Shown in pieces: positions 38,201 to 50,870 of a stretch of DNA of 64,000 nucleotides. The stretch lies in NCBI RefSeq assembly GCF_035582795.1, contig NC_134371.1:51315001-51379000 (forward strand), in the 5' to 3' direction. Position 1 is the stretch's first letter. Each line of letters begins with the position of its first letter. Below the pieces are notes generated by a model. It ran no database searches, was not told where the DNA came from, and was given only the letters and a program-made list of their open reading frames with translations. The translations under genes were made by a program, and so were the position numbers. Source of the stretch: Mycteria americana. Its lineage: Eukaryota > Chordata > Aves > Ciconiiformes > Ciconiidae.

Positions 38201-40756
38201 GCTGGAGTACGTAGTTTGTAAAGTCAAAGTGAGATTTCTGTTTTAATGCTATTTGAAAATGGCGCTAAAGCTTTGCCTCATTTGTCTTACAGTTGTTTTG
38301 TTTGATATGTCTGATAATGTTCTGTTAACATTTAAGACATGAATTGCCAAGTCTTGGGCAGTTTATGTAGATCTCAGAAAATACTCTGTGGGATACGGAT
38401 TGCAAATATCTTTGCAATCACATTACTTTTGATCTAGTTCCACAAAATATTGGTGTATTATAAAATAGGCTTTACTTCTGTAGCGGTAATATTTGTGGTG
38501 ATTAACAGTGGTATGCTAGTTTCTAGCCACTTCATGAATAGAAGCATGTCTTGCCATAAAAACGTACTAGCAAAGAAGTAGTGCAATTGGAATTGCTTTA
38601 TCCATAACTGTGGATTCGCATTTTTATGTGCTGGCAGTCATCCAATAGAGCAGCATTTCTTGTGCTATTACAGCAACAATTAACTCAGTGGTAGCCAAAA
38701 TGAAACGGATTTACGCATCTCTGGAAATCACTGGAAGAGGGACTTCAAAGCTGCTACTTAGTATATATCCCATATTTTTTATTTCCAGTCTGGCAAAACA
38801 GATTTTTTTTTTTTTTTTTAAAAAGAACATACTTTATGACCTTGTGTAGCTAAACAGTCAGATTTGTCAAGTTCAGCAGAGAACATTTTATATATTGCAT
38901 TGTAAGTGTTATATTGTTGAATTGTACTGCTTAAAAATAACTATGTCTGGCAAAATATGTTAGTTTATGATGTATTTATAATGAAATAAATGAATTCATT
39001 GAGGAAAATGTGAAAATCATTATTTCATATTCATTCTGTCAATAGTACTTTAAAATGAGCTATATCTGTTTATTGTTAACAAATTTAATTCCATTATATT
39101 TAGCACTTCTCTTTAATAGTCTGTCTAATTTCAATGGACTAGTTGGCCAAGTTCAGATATTTTTTCTTTTTTTTTTTTTTCCTGTTGCAACATGTTGTAA
39201 GATTTTGGGAGTCAGCTGGAAAGGGCCCTTCTTTTGAATAAGTTTAGTTGTGACCTTGCAAGAGACCTATTTAGATTGCAGGAGAATAGCTTATCTAGAG
39301 GTCATGGGTCTGAAACAGGTTAATTATAGAGCTAACATGTATAGGTTGTTTTTCTGCACAGAAGGCAATGGGGGCTGTGATACATAAAGTAACGTTAATG
39401 ATCCTGAAAAAGAATGACAATTCACTTATACTCTGATTTCCTTTGTAAGCATAGGCATTTTCTTTTGGAAATCAGTGTAGGTTCATTGTGTGAGTCAGGG
39501 ACAATAAAAAAATCCCAAGGTATCCAGTAAGCTTACTGTGTAGTATAGATCTGCTGAGTATATGTATTTCTTTGTCAAGAAGCTGGGGGTGGATCGAAGA
39601 CTGATATGTCCTCTTTTGTCTTAGATTTATAGAAGTAATTTATTAGACTATAGCAGCATTTGACAATGTGATTGAGAACTGTGGTAGTATTTTATCACTA
39701 ATGCAATACTTTGTTTTTGACAATGATCTGAGTGAAGCCAAATTCTGGTTTGATTTACAAAACAGCTATCGAGGTATTTGAAAAGATGGGCCTTTTCTTA
39801 TATTAAGGCTATTACATTAATGGATCAAGTCACTCCTCCAGTATGTACAGCTTGTGTTATGTGATGGATTAGTGCCTCCCTCCAGTGTTTAGAAAGACCA
39901 GTGTTTCTGAATGCTTGTAGATCCGGTGATTTGGTTTACTCCAGTGATGAGGTGCAGTGATTTCCTTCTGGCATACAAGGTGCATGAATTATATGAATAT
40001 AGGAATTTATTGTGGCCTTCTGTCGCCCTAAACTTTGTGTTCAAAGCTTTTTACAGTCTTCATGTATACATTTAATATAAAATAATGAAAGGCAGGAAAT
40101 TCTATATGGTAAATATTATATGGGAATATATCTACATTCTGAGTGGAACATGCCAGTGATGTGTATCTTGGTTGAACCAAATCCTCATCATAGTGCTTAT
40201 AAATGATAATTTTTATGAAAAAAGGTTTGCCTTGACCTGAATGTGTTTCTCTGCCCAACAAATTAAATTACACTGGGTATTTGGCAGACAATTAGGGAGA
40301 GGGTAGATTACTCCTACACAAAGGGAAGCTCCTTTTGACTCATTCTTTTAACTGTATGGCACTTTAAGGTCTTCCCTATTTGTGTGGGAGAAGTTTCCTG
40401 TCTTACAGATGTGCATCTGAAAATTTAGTGGCTAACAGCTAACTTTTGATAAATGTGTTTATCTTGTGTTCTTGTTGAGCAACCTGAAGAAATAATCTGC
40501 TAATCTACCTGCTTTCTAGAGTATGGCTTTTTCTAGAGAGCAAAATTCAACACACACTTTTTTTTTCCCCCCAAAATGTGGTTTTAATAATGCATACAGT
40601 TAACTTTAAAGTAACTAGTAGTTAATATTTTAACCTGTTAATTTACATCTTGTAGTATCTGATGGCCAGTGGCAGCAGGGAGGGCTGACTTGTATCACCT
40701 CATCTAATTTTCCTGTAATGGGAAACGCTGGTTTTCAATCCTGTTCAATTTGCTCA

Positions 40757-40780
40757 CCACCCCCCCCACCCCCCACCCCC
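40757..40780 (-). repeat. C-rich tract with G-quadruplex potential
   Basis: Runs of C8, C6 and C5 separated by single A residues lie on the plus strand, so the minus strand has long G runs with single-base loops, a classical quadruplex-forming pattern. The tract lies in TGFBR3 intron 1, so the G-rich strand is the template strand. Confidence 0.85.
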
Positions 40781-43700
40781 GGGTTGCATCCTTATATAGC
40801 GAATTTATGCTTAATGACATAGTCTTGCTTTTCTTTATTACTCCTTGTGGGTTTCTCACAACTAACCCAGAGAATTTCGGGTGTTTGTAGGCCATGGTTT
40901 CAAAAACACTTTTCTAAACGTATAGAGGTCATTTCAAGATTTTTAAATCCAAGAGAGATTGATTTAGCTTTTTTCCTGGTAGGAAGGTTCCAGCTGGAGT
41001 ATTTCTAGATGCAGTTCTAAGGTTTTGCAGTTTAGTCTTGAAAAAATAACAGCATCAAGCATTTATTGACTGAATAATTTGCTGAAATCTTTTACCCTGA
41101 GTGGAAGAAGCCTTGCTGAGTTGTTGGCAACTTTCATCCTGCTGTGGCTCCTTCTCCAGAAGGAGATGCCTTCCCTAGGGTTGTATCTTTCTTGATAGGT
41201 ACATTAGAACTGTTATCTGTTTAGTTTAGGTGTGCAATTAGAAACTGAGCCAAGTAAAACTTAAGATAAATGAAATTTGTGTGAGGTTGTTGGCTGCTAC
41301 TGTGTTTGTGAAGAGTAAGATAGTCCAGTGCCAGGAAACCTATTCTGTTTCCAATTAGAAACCATAAAAAAATAAAGTAATTAGGCCAAAGAAATTTAAC
41401 TATGAGGAGGAAAGGTTGTAGAGATTTGTTTCATGCAATTTATGATCTTGTTGTTCAGCCTGAAGATTCCTATGCACTAGAAATGCTTTTGTTTCAGGGT
41501 AAACTTTTCAGGAGCAGCAAGTCCCATTTAAAAAACAAGAGCCTGGTTCCTGTTAGTTGTGGTGAGATATTACTGGTTGAGTTCATTGGGAACCTGAGTT
41601 TTAAATAAATGTAGATTTGAGACTCGTAGATTTCTTGGGCTGCCATGAAAACTTTAACCCAGTCTTTATGTATGTGCGTTTCTAGAAGTCTCTGCTTTTT
41701 TCCTCCTCCTGCTACCTGAATGTTCATCAGGAAGATGGCATATAATTGTGCCACTGGTGTTCCCTGATTAGAGCAGTGAGATTTTTTCATCCATCTTCTA
41801 AGTAGAACATGGAAGCAGAGCTGATTAAAGTAGTGTTGTCTTTCTAGGTAGGTGTTACGCGGGGGCTGCTGTGGCCACGTCAAGGTCCTGTTACGACGTT
41901 TTTTGCTTGTGGAAGAATAGACTAACTGCGAGTTGCATGGAAAATATGTGGCTGAAGCTGGTACTAGATTGCAGATTGCTTGAGCCATTAGAGTATAAGA
42001 ACTGTATGGCATGCCAACATCTTGTTTTCTCCACTCGCTTTAGAGATGCTCTGATGTAGGATGTTCCCGAGGGCTCTACGTTAAGGTAGAAAAGTCCGGT
42101 ACTCAAGTTACACGTTGGTCTTGTTAAACCCTGTCCTCAGTGCCATGTGCGCTCCCTTCTGTAGAGATTCGGTAACCTCTAGGAATTTCTGCTGTTGTCA
42201 AAAAGGAATCTGTTCTAGTCTCCTTCTTGTGGAAGAGCCTTACGTACTCCTTCCACTAAAAGACTCCTGAATGCACTTCCTTCCCTTCCACCTATTGAAA
42301 CCCTCCTACATCCTGATCCTGTAAGAGGCTATTCTCTTGTTTATGCTTGGTAAGCAAAACCTTGCCCCTCAGCCTGTAAAGATTCAGCTGTATATGTCCC
42401 TGTGTTTGGGGGAAGGGAAGTCCTGGGAACATACAACCGAATGATTTTTATCCTGTTTCTGTAAACTCTGTATTACTTTTGTTCTATATTGTGCAATGAT
42501 TATTCAGCTGAAACTTCCACAGCGTCTGGTGTCATGACTTTATTTTTCTGATCTAAACTCACAGCAATTCAAGTCAGGTGATTTTAAAAAAAAATGTTGG
42601 GAAGCTGAAGGGAAAGTTGGTAATGAAATGATACTGAGAATAGACACCCCCATCCAAACTGGAGCTTCATGCCAGCTGTGGGCAAAATATGTACCAGGTA
42701 ACAAAACCAACCTCAGTAAACCGTTACGAAAAAGGTAGAATGGTTTCACATCTTTTATGGACTCATTTGTGTATATTTTGTGGCTTCCTGTAATGTGGCA
42801 GGCTACATTGTAATACATTAATAAGAAAATAAATAAACAAAATGTTAAAACAAAAGTCACATGGAATAGAGGGGCACAATTGCTAAATGGCATAAAACAT
42901 CTTCCCTTGGCACTTGTCCAGTTCCCATAGCCTTTAACTGTGACTTGTTGAAATGTCCCATTACAAGCACAGCAGCATGTGAACTGCAGGACATCAGAGT
43001 TACTTTTTCCCTGGGCTTTTGATATGTCAGGATTTTTAGTTTTATTACTATTCATATATTCCCTGAAAATGAAACCACTTTGTTGTTTCTAAAACAGAAT
43101 CTGTCCCCTTAGTAGTTTATGAATAAGTTACTGTTTTGAGTTCTGAATGGTGGAACTTCATGTATATGCCTTGGACATAGGCATTAAAAAAAATACATAC
43201 AAATTTTCAATTCCACATTAATATTTGCTAACCTTATTAGTCAGCTTTCCGACCTGTATGTGTGCAAATCACGCGGCATTGACAGAGGATAAATGTCATC
43301 TAATAAAAAAGAAATCTGCTAAAATGGATATTTAATAGGAGTAGGGTTATAAATAAACTCTTTCAAAAACGGTTCTGTTCCTAAGTTTATAGAACTGCTT
43401 GTGTAGTTAACCGTTTGTGATTTGTTTTTTCTTTTATTGAGCTTGTGTGTACTTGATTACAAATGATTGCCTTTTTTACTTATGCATGGAATACATGTAT
43501 TCATTGCATTCACATAGGGAACCAGCATGGACAAATGGGAGAAAAACTGGTTAAATCAGTTAAATGGTTGCCATGCGTAAAACAAACAAACAAAAAGTGA
43601 AAAAGCTGTGGCTGTGAAGGCCTTCTTGGATGGCCTACAAACTTGGGTTCACGTTGCTATGGCAAAACAACACAAAGGGACAGATCCTGCTGGCTTCACT

Positions 43701-46700
43701 CAAGTATCCCCATTCACTTTGGTGGGACTTGTGATGTGACTTGGAGGAGGAGGATTTTTGGCTTGCTTTGGTAGAGGAGTGTTTGTTAGCAGTGTTGCAG
43801 AGCGCTGTGCAACCCCTGGCACCATGCATGGAAAGAGGAGGGAATTACCAGAGTCCATGTTGATAAAGAGGAGAGGAAGTGGAAGTTATTCTTCAGGCAG
43901 TAAAGGAAAAGGTTAGACAACAAGGAGGATGGAGTTAAGGCAAGGGAAGAACTTCTATGGGAAAGGTAGGTGGTGATTAAAGAAACAGATGGTGACTATT
44001 GGGGGGAAAAGCTTAAGGGAACAGAAATAAAAGGGGAAAATAAAGCAATAGGAACCCAATTCAGCAATAAATGTGGCAAATTCCTATGCTATAGAAGCCT
44101 TTAATCGGAAACAAAAACACCCCCAAATCTGTGGCTGTGGCCACCACAGGCATACATATTGCTAGGTTGGACTGTGCAGAGAAGCTTTGAAAAAGTAGGC
44201 AAAAATAAGTTTACCAGGAGAAGAACAGTGGGTAAAAATCAAAGCTAGGGAGACCACCCTTCTCAAGAAGAGTAATACGTAATAGATGTTTTGCTAGAAG
44301 TACAGAAACAGGCTGAGTAGAAAGGTGCTCAGCTGTTCTGAAGACAAAGCTTAATCCTAGGGCTTGTACTTGGTCATTTTGATTTGTAGCTCTTCAAGCA
44401 CGGAGCAGAGTCCTGTCCCCTTTTTGGAGAGCGGTAAGCAGGCATGGGCATGGATACCTTTCTGTGGTGGCAGAACAGTGCAGAGTGTGATTTCTTAGTA
44501 ACAAGCCATCCATAGACCACAGAGCCTCATGTCCTGGTAGCTCCTGTCAGTGAGGGCTGGGAAATCCTTAGTGAAAAGGTGGTTTTTCTTAAGCGTAAGC
44601 AGCATGCTTCTGACTTCTGAATTCTTTGGTCATGTTGTAGTATTAAAGGTGACTTTTTAGTTCAAAGGGTAGCTTTAAAAAATCCACAAAAGACTGGAAT
44701 TCTGAGGAAGACGAGTAAGAGATTTTTACAAAGAAAAAATATTTCAGTTAATGAAAGGTAGAGAGATAATAGTAGTGTACTGAAGTGATTTGTGTTTTGT
44801 GCTTACTGCTGCCGGCTCTACCAAAGTCAGGTTCTTTTAAATACCATTGAGTTAAGGAGCGCTGTTTGTCCTCTAGCTTAGAGTAGCAATGCGGTCTGTC
44901 CTTCTGTGGCTGTGGCCACGCTCACAGGCCAGACAGCGCGTCCCAGTGTCCTGCAAAAGCGTCATATTTTTCAGTGGTTTCTAGCTAAGCTTTATGCATT
45001 AAAATTCTCATGAACATTAGAGGCTCCTACTTTAAACCAAATTAAAACATCATACTTCCTCCTCCTCTTGTTGTCATGTTCTTCAAAATGTGTTTCCCCC
45101 CTTCCACTCCCCCAGTCTTCTTTCAAACCTAGTAAAATCTAGGAGTAGTAACATTCTTCCTGATGTTCCCAGTAGCGCTCATTCCTGATTGCATCTACAA
45201 AATGATACTTCTCAAGGAAACGGGCTCTTTTGTGCTTTTTAGGCCCTCACTTTTATCAGGACTAGTGGCCTTTACGACAGCAAACTTCAGTGAAAATGAC
45301 CCCAGCAGACTGTCCCTCTTAGAGTCTTCAATGGCTCCAGCTGCAGATGCCCTCTTTTGCCAGCCTTTCTTGCAGCTTGTAGTAGTATAAAGCACCGGCA
45401 TGAAAACAGTATGTTTAGTAAACCCGAAGCTCTCATGTCATCTTCTCTTCCTCTTCCTCGTTGGGATTTTTTGGTAATACTTTTAATATGCCCTTTCATG
45501 ACCTCAGTGACAAAAATAGCTACCCAGATATACCCCAAAGGAAAAGATGATTCTCTCGGAAATTTCTTTTGAATCTCAAATTGACTAGCAGTTGTGTTTA
45601 CTTCTTGGATAAATAGTTTAGGTTCCCAATCCATTTGCACAGCTTTCTTCTCTTATTTCAAAGGAAATGACCCCCTAGTCTGTGCACTGCCTCAACTTTT
45701 CCTAGTTTGCAGGTTTCACATAGTCTTCTAGTGACAGCAGGTTTCACACTGAAGCAAAATCGGGCATGTTTTGCACCACATCTGAATTTTTCTCACCTGT
45801 TTTCTTATTTGTTTCTCTTGGGTACTGTCAGATGGTCAGATAATAGCAGCTTCATAGCTGACTTCTGTCATAGGTGACGACGATCAGGTTTTCCAAAATA
45901 CTGACCAATTGCCTGCTTAGTAGGTTTATTCTTAAATGAATTATTAGTAGCATTTTTCATCTGTGCTTTTTGACTTGAATTGCTGCTGTGTAGCTGGCAG
46001 TTTGGATATCATCAATCCTAAATTCATGAAACTTGCTGTCGGTTTGTCACCTTTTCACATTGTTTTTCAAGGTTTGAAATTTGCCCTCCTTTTTAAGTTT
46101 CTGAATGCCTGTCTTCAGGCAAGTGAGCCCTTCCTTTAAAAAGCTCTTCCTAATTTTCACTTAAGTGTCTGTTACTCGCCCTTCATGAGCTGGCAGTATC
46201 AGAGTAGAAGCCCAGGGCTTTTTCGATGGTATAGTGCCTGCTCCGAGTTATACCTTATAAATGTTATTGGTCAGTGGGTTGCGGTAGGAATCAAATCACT
46301 CTTTCGTTTTTACATGCAGATGGAAATGTGTACGTATTCTCTCTCCCTTTTAAATCATCTTTCCCAAATCAAAGTTGAATCGAAACTTGGCCTTTTAACG
46401 TACTTCAGTGGTTGGCATGGAATGGGATGCTGAGCTGCTCTCAGCAGCATCGCTTTATCTCCAGTTCTTTCCCTGTGCTCCCTATTTCTGCACGACTGTG
46501 TGCCTTATAAAAATGTCACTGAAGAATGAGAGGTTTGTGCTGATGGAAGAGTGATCTAAGTAATGTCTTGTTTTCCTGTTTAGTATGTTACTGAGCATAT
46601 GTGCTGTAGTTGCTCTTTTTCTGGTTTCTTTTTTGTTCGTTGTTGTTGATGAAATGGTTATACATCAGTAACTCAAGTTTCAGAATGCTTATTCATTGCC

Positions 46701-48305
46701 TCTTTGCACATATGACATCTTGCAGGACATCATGATGATCTTTTATAGCTAACAATGGCTAGAAACCTCATGATTTGCTGTATTTGATCATTTTTCTTTA
46801 TGGCAGCATTTAAAAATTGAGTTAGGAACCTAATACTCTCACTGAGTAGATTTAGGTTTCTTTTCATCTAGAGAAATAGCAACAGATGATTCCAGCTTAC
46901 GTTTGACTTCCCAAATTATGTTCAATATCTGTTGTAAATTCCTTATGGCTTGCCGTTTTGGCATTAAACCTGTTTGATTTGGATTTTTGTGTTCAAAAGC
47001 TTCTGTGTTAAAGGAGTGTCCAGCACTCTTGTCAACAATTCATTATTTCTGTTTGATAAAGGTTGGCCTTAATTTACCACAAAGTTCAGTATCCCTCATG
47101 GATTTGAGGGTTTAGCTATATAACTTTACACTCTAGGGGGAGATGAGGGTATCTAGGAACTCATTGAATGCTTCCATTAGGTTCAGGATGAATAATTTTT
47201 ACAAGCTTTGTAAATTGCCCAAGGAAGCTGTCATTTTCTGAGGTTTTCCTGTTTTGAGCTGTTTCCAGCATTGATTTTGTGTGTGTGAGTTCATCCTTCT
47301 CCAGAACTTTTTTTCTTGAAGATGAACTCATCATCTACAAAATATCATAGAAGAAATCTTTAGGTACATCATGCTTGTTTGGGGTTTTAGGGTGGACTGT
47401 TGCTGCGTTACGAGGCTGTGTTGTTTGTCTTGCTATTAGTGATAGAAATGCGTTGCAGTGTCTTGTTACCTCAGTCGTGTTGTGTGATAGTGTTGTAGTC
47501 TCGCCTAATGTTTTTTTTTAAATGTATTGATCCTAGCAAACAGTGGAAAGAATAGTTTATGCCAGAGAACCTGTAAGTGATGAAACATTCAACCTCAGTA
47601 ACAGAGATACGTTTTAAGATGGAATAAGCAAAATTATACAGAACTGATGTTGTCACATGAATGATATATAAGTAGGTATTTGTTTATTTCTTGAAACATT
47701 TTTTCTCTTAGATTAATTGATATCTATTCTTAAGTTCAGGGCCAGTTTTAAAAAGAATGCATGGAAGAGAACAAAAATGCAGTTTGAGGGGTTTTTTTTG
47801 TGGCTAAGGCTATTTTAAACATCCCAGGTTAGTTTCACAGGTTCTTAATTTTTGAGGCCAAGGTTTTAGGTTAGTATGACTAAGTATTTTCACAGATAGT
47901 GATAGTCTCATCTAATTTAACTCTGATGGAAAAGCATCTCCAGTTTGGGATAGCTAATCATACATTAATCATACACAACTTCGTGAATGGCAGATAACAA
48001 GATACCCAGATCTTGTTTACACTGTGCAAAGTGATAAGTGTACCTCTTCAGAGTCGAGTAAACTCCTCTTCCGCAGATTGAGCGCCAGTAGGTAGGAGGT
48101 AAAGATTACTAGGTAGCGTTACTAGAGTTACCATTTCTCCAAGGGTTTCCTTCATTCATCGCTGCTATCTCACAATGTTTCTAAGCCGCTGTAAGGGAGG
48201 CAATGGAGGAGGTACACAGGGAAAGAACCAGTAACAGAATTTCAACCTAAAATATCGTGTGCCAAAAGCAAACAGGAAACAAAAGCAAACGTGCTTCTTA
48301 TATGG

Positions 48306-48585
48306 CGTGCTTAGCTTGAATGTGAACTGCGTGAAACCGCGTGCTGTGACAGATACCCAGCTCATTCCTTGCCCCGTACGTTTCTGTCCTGCGGAAGCGC
48401 TGGGCCTGGGTGCTCCCAGCAGCCGCAGAGCCCCTCCTGGGCTCTCCTCCCGCGCCGGTGGGGCCTGGGGCACCGCCGAGACTGGTCAGAGGTGCTGGGT
48501 GCTGAGTGAAGGGTCTGCCGGAGGCCTTGGGCCTGGCCTTGGGCGCTGGCAGCCCTTTCTCGGTGGGTAGCTGCAGCTCCCTCCG
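48306..48585 (+). promoter_or_regulatory. TGFBR3: CpG/GC-rich patch upstream of the TGFBR3 start-codon exon
   Basis: I count about 18 CpGs in 280 bases, an isolated GC-rich patch in an AT-rich intron. It ends about 1.3 kb before the exon with the start codon. Just to the right are three imperfect copies of GTGCAGGT (48,692-48,727) and a CACGTG E-box (48,747-48,752). Mammalian TGFBR3 is reported to use distal and proximal promoters, and this patch sits where a proximal promoter would be. That role is an inference; it could be a CpG-rich enhancer or an old repeat. Confidence 0.35.
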
Positions 48586-49847
48586 CACAGGGCAGTGCTG
48601 CCTCTGCAGAATAACCTGTGGAGAAATTCTGCAAAGGAGTTTCTGGTGTTTTCCGTGTAGAGGTAGGAGTGCTATCGGCAGGTATCTTGAAGTGCAGGTC
48701 TAGGTGCAGGTTTTCCTTGTGCAGGTTTTGATCGTGCACAGCACGGCACGTGCTGCGTAACAGAGCCTAGCCCTGGTTTTGTCTGACTTTATATTTCATT
48801 CCATTTTAGTGTCAGCAAGAACCTTTTAAACGATATGCATGTTGTCACGGTTTAGATTTTGGTCCTGACTCATCATTTTGCTATCGCTGAGCCCTGTGAT
48901 GGTTGTTTGTAGCAGCTTGCATTGCTTTGTGGTGAGTGTGTGGTGGCTACGGCACCATCTGTCGTCTTCTGCTCCTGAAGGCTGGTAGTGAAGTAAAGTA
49001 GATAAGACTTTTATTTCATTGAATATGATACCAACGTTCTGGTTCCTTACCTACTTGGTCCACAGTCTCATTCGAGACATCTAGATGACTCAGATTTAAA
49101 AAAAAAAAAAAAAAAAGTGTAAGAGGATATTGTGCATATAGTAAGTGTTTCCCCTCAAAAATCTGCACTGTGTATTCTGGGGTCAGAATTTTTGACATTT
49201 TTAATGCCTGCAGGCGTCTGTTGTATCGTCATTTATTTGTACAGCACATTTAAGTTGTTTTACTGAGTTGGTATATCATGTCTTGAAATCTCTTAAAACA
49301 AAGATTCTGAACAGCTTTATATTTATATTTAGCATCAAGCGGCCTTGAAATGTTTTCAGAACTTGTGATACGGAGAAATGATAAGTTAAATTTATCGTGT
49401 TACCCGTAAACCAGCTAGAGCACATGTGAAACGTTTCTCCATGGTATAATAAAGGTAGCAGCAGATAAATAAACAAATGTTTATATGTCCCAGAGAAAGT
49501 CGGAATACTTAAAATAAACGTTTGAGGCTATGAGTACCATTGGCAGGCTTCAGCAGGACTTCAGTATTAGCTGACAGAAAGGACTCTGGGATTTCACTTC
49601 CAAGTAGATCACAACTTGCACAATGGATAATATGAAAGAGCAGCAGCTGCAAAGAAGTGCTGAAATACAGGGAGGAAAGAGTACTAAGCTGTCACTACCT
49701 AGGGTATCTGGCAATATAAAATACACTCCTCTAGTAGTCCTTTAAGAAAGAATATGTCTCTTGTACAGGCGAGACAATTTTAAATATCTAGTAACATTTC
49801 TGTAAGTTATATTTGTATTAAAATTTATTTTTACTTTTTTTCTGTAG

Positions 49848-49962
49848 GCAATTAAAAGTCTGGAAGATTTGATTTCAAAACATACCACAAATTTCAAAGG
49901 AAGTAAATCTACATGAAGAGCTACAAAGGGAGTTGATTTGAGAAGATACGGCGTTTGCAAAA
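49848..49962 (+). other. TGFBR3: TGFBR3 5' UTR part of the start-codon exon
   Basis: A strong 3' splice site (T-rich tract, then TTTTTTTCTGTAG ending at 49,847) opens this exon. The 115-base leader contains one upstream ATG and an in-frame TGA (49,939-49,941) eight codons before the start codon, which fixes the start at 49,963. Confidence 0.8.
49913..49936 (+). promoter_or_regulatory. Short uORF in the TGFBR3 leader
   Basis: The ATG at 49,913 opens a seven-codon frame, MKSYKGS, ending at TGA (49,934-49,936), 26 bases before the main start codon and in a different frame. Its context is weak (T at -3, A at +4), so leaky scanning or re-initiation is expected. It is the only upstream ATG in this exon. 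Confidence 0.7.
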
Positions 49963-50023
49963 ATGTCTTCAAGTTGTGTGACTTCAGTGTTTGCTTTGAT
50001 GATTTTGTGCTTTGCAGCTGCAG
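49963..50023 (+). CDS. TGFBR3: TGFBR3 (betaglycan) first coding exon, signal peptide
   Basis: This exon encodes the first 20 residues plus one base of the type III TGF-beta receptor, betaglycan. Betaglycan is a membrane-anchored proteoglycan co-receptor that presents TGF-beta to the type II receptor and binds inhibin. The peptide runs MSSSCVTSV then FALMILCFAAA: a short polar start, a hydrophobic core and small residues before a predicted cleavage site. From memory, human betaglycan starts with a peptide of the same length sharing the FALM block and small residues near the end, and also splits a glycine codon (phase 1) at this junction. The donor here is CTGCAG|GTAGGTG at 50,023/50,024. The start has A at -3 and an in-frame stop upstream. 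The neighbouring BRDT supports the call. Because only 20 residues are available, identity rests on this match, the exon phase and synteny. The next exon is outside the window. Confidence 0.88.
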
Positions 50024-50644
50024 GTAGGTGGCATTATGTAAATCATGCATTCAGTGTAACTTATTGTATATATTCAGAATTATTGATCAAAAATACTTTT
50101 TCATCCTGGAAAAATGTAGGTCGGCTAAAGTTTATATTTATGTCTAGGTTTTATATAAAACTATTGGGATCATGAGTGCTGGTATGGCGATGTGAGAGAC
50201 AATGCTGTTCCCATAGGAGAGTCTTCTTGCACCTATGTTCCCTCTTAAAAATCATTAAAGAACTGCAGCAGTGATGTGAATTATTTTGGTAATTATTTTT
50301 AAAAAAGGGGATTGCATGGTGCACATATATGATAAAGGGAAAGGTTGCCACGGGAGCCTTTGGGAGTGGAAGCAGGGTGGCTCTGCCAGCGTGATGCTGA
50401 GGCTGAGCTATTAGCTGTGTTGAGAGGCTGGAATTACTACCCCAGGTGCGGGGTTGTGCTGGCGAAGCTGTTTCTTCAGAACCCTGAGCTAGGGGGTCTC
50501 TTAGAGCTGGGCTGAACAGGCGTACCAACTCAGCTCAGTGCTGCCTTCAAGGTGTATAATCTGGAACTAAGTTCTGATTACTTAGCTTATAAAAAGAAAT
50601 TTGTGACAGAATCCCCCCAAAATTAGTATGAAAGGTGTGTAATA

Positions 50645-50870
50645 GGTCACTGAGTCCATCCTTCCTTCCCTTTTGGGATAAACCTCACCTCGGTCATTCC
50701 TGACAGTTGTCTAATCTGTTTTAAAGTTAACTGTCAGTGGTGATGGCAAAGACCTTTTAATGACGGTTGTCAGTGTTACTGGAGGTCTCATAGGTTAGGA
50801 GGATGCGTTGCCATTTATGGGGATTGTTCCTATCCTATGTTTTGTCCTAGACAGGGATTTTTAAAACAGT
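50645..50870 (-). mobile_element. Old CR1/L3-like LINE fragment, minus orientation
   Basis: The words GAGTCCATCC, ATAAACCTCACC, CATTCCTGACAGTTGTCTAA and CAGTGGTGATGG follow in the order seen in antisense copies of ancient CR1/L3 elements shared by amniotes. The remainder to about 50,870 is too diverged to follow with confidence, so the right end is approximate. Confidence 0.5.

Larger units (their letters stand above)
34845..49847 (+). other. TGFBR3: TGFBR3 intron 1 (inferred)
   Basis: About 15 kb between the inferred donor at 34,845 and the acceptor at 49,846-49,847. It is mostly AT-rich and CpG-poor, with homopolymer tracts (T near 38,803-38,819 and 39,165-39,180; A19 at 49,098-49,116). 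A C-rich tract lies at 40,757-40,780 and a CpG-rich patch at 48,306-48,585. Two overlapping minus-strand frames of 171-172 codons (41,494-42,012 and 42,540-43,055) look non-coding. Alternative first exons may lie here. Confidence 0.6.

Noticed and set aside
41494..43055. Two minus-strand frames of 172 and 171 codons inside TGFBR3 intron 1, the second with a hydrophobic stretch
   Set aside because: The hydrophobic run reads like translated T/A-rich DNA, and there is no homology I recognise and no poly(A) or promoter logic.
46080..46170. Possible CR1-like words (CTCTTCCTAATTTTCA)
   Set aside because: The match is too short and too diverged to support an element by eye.
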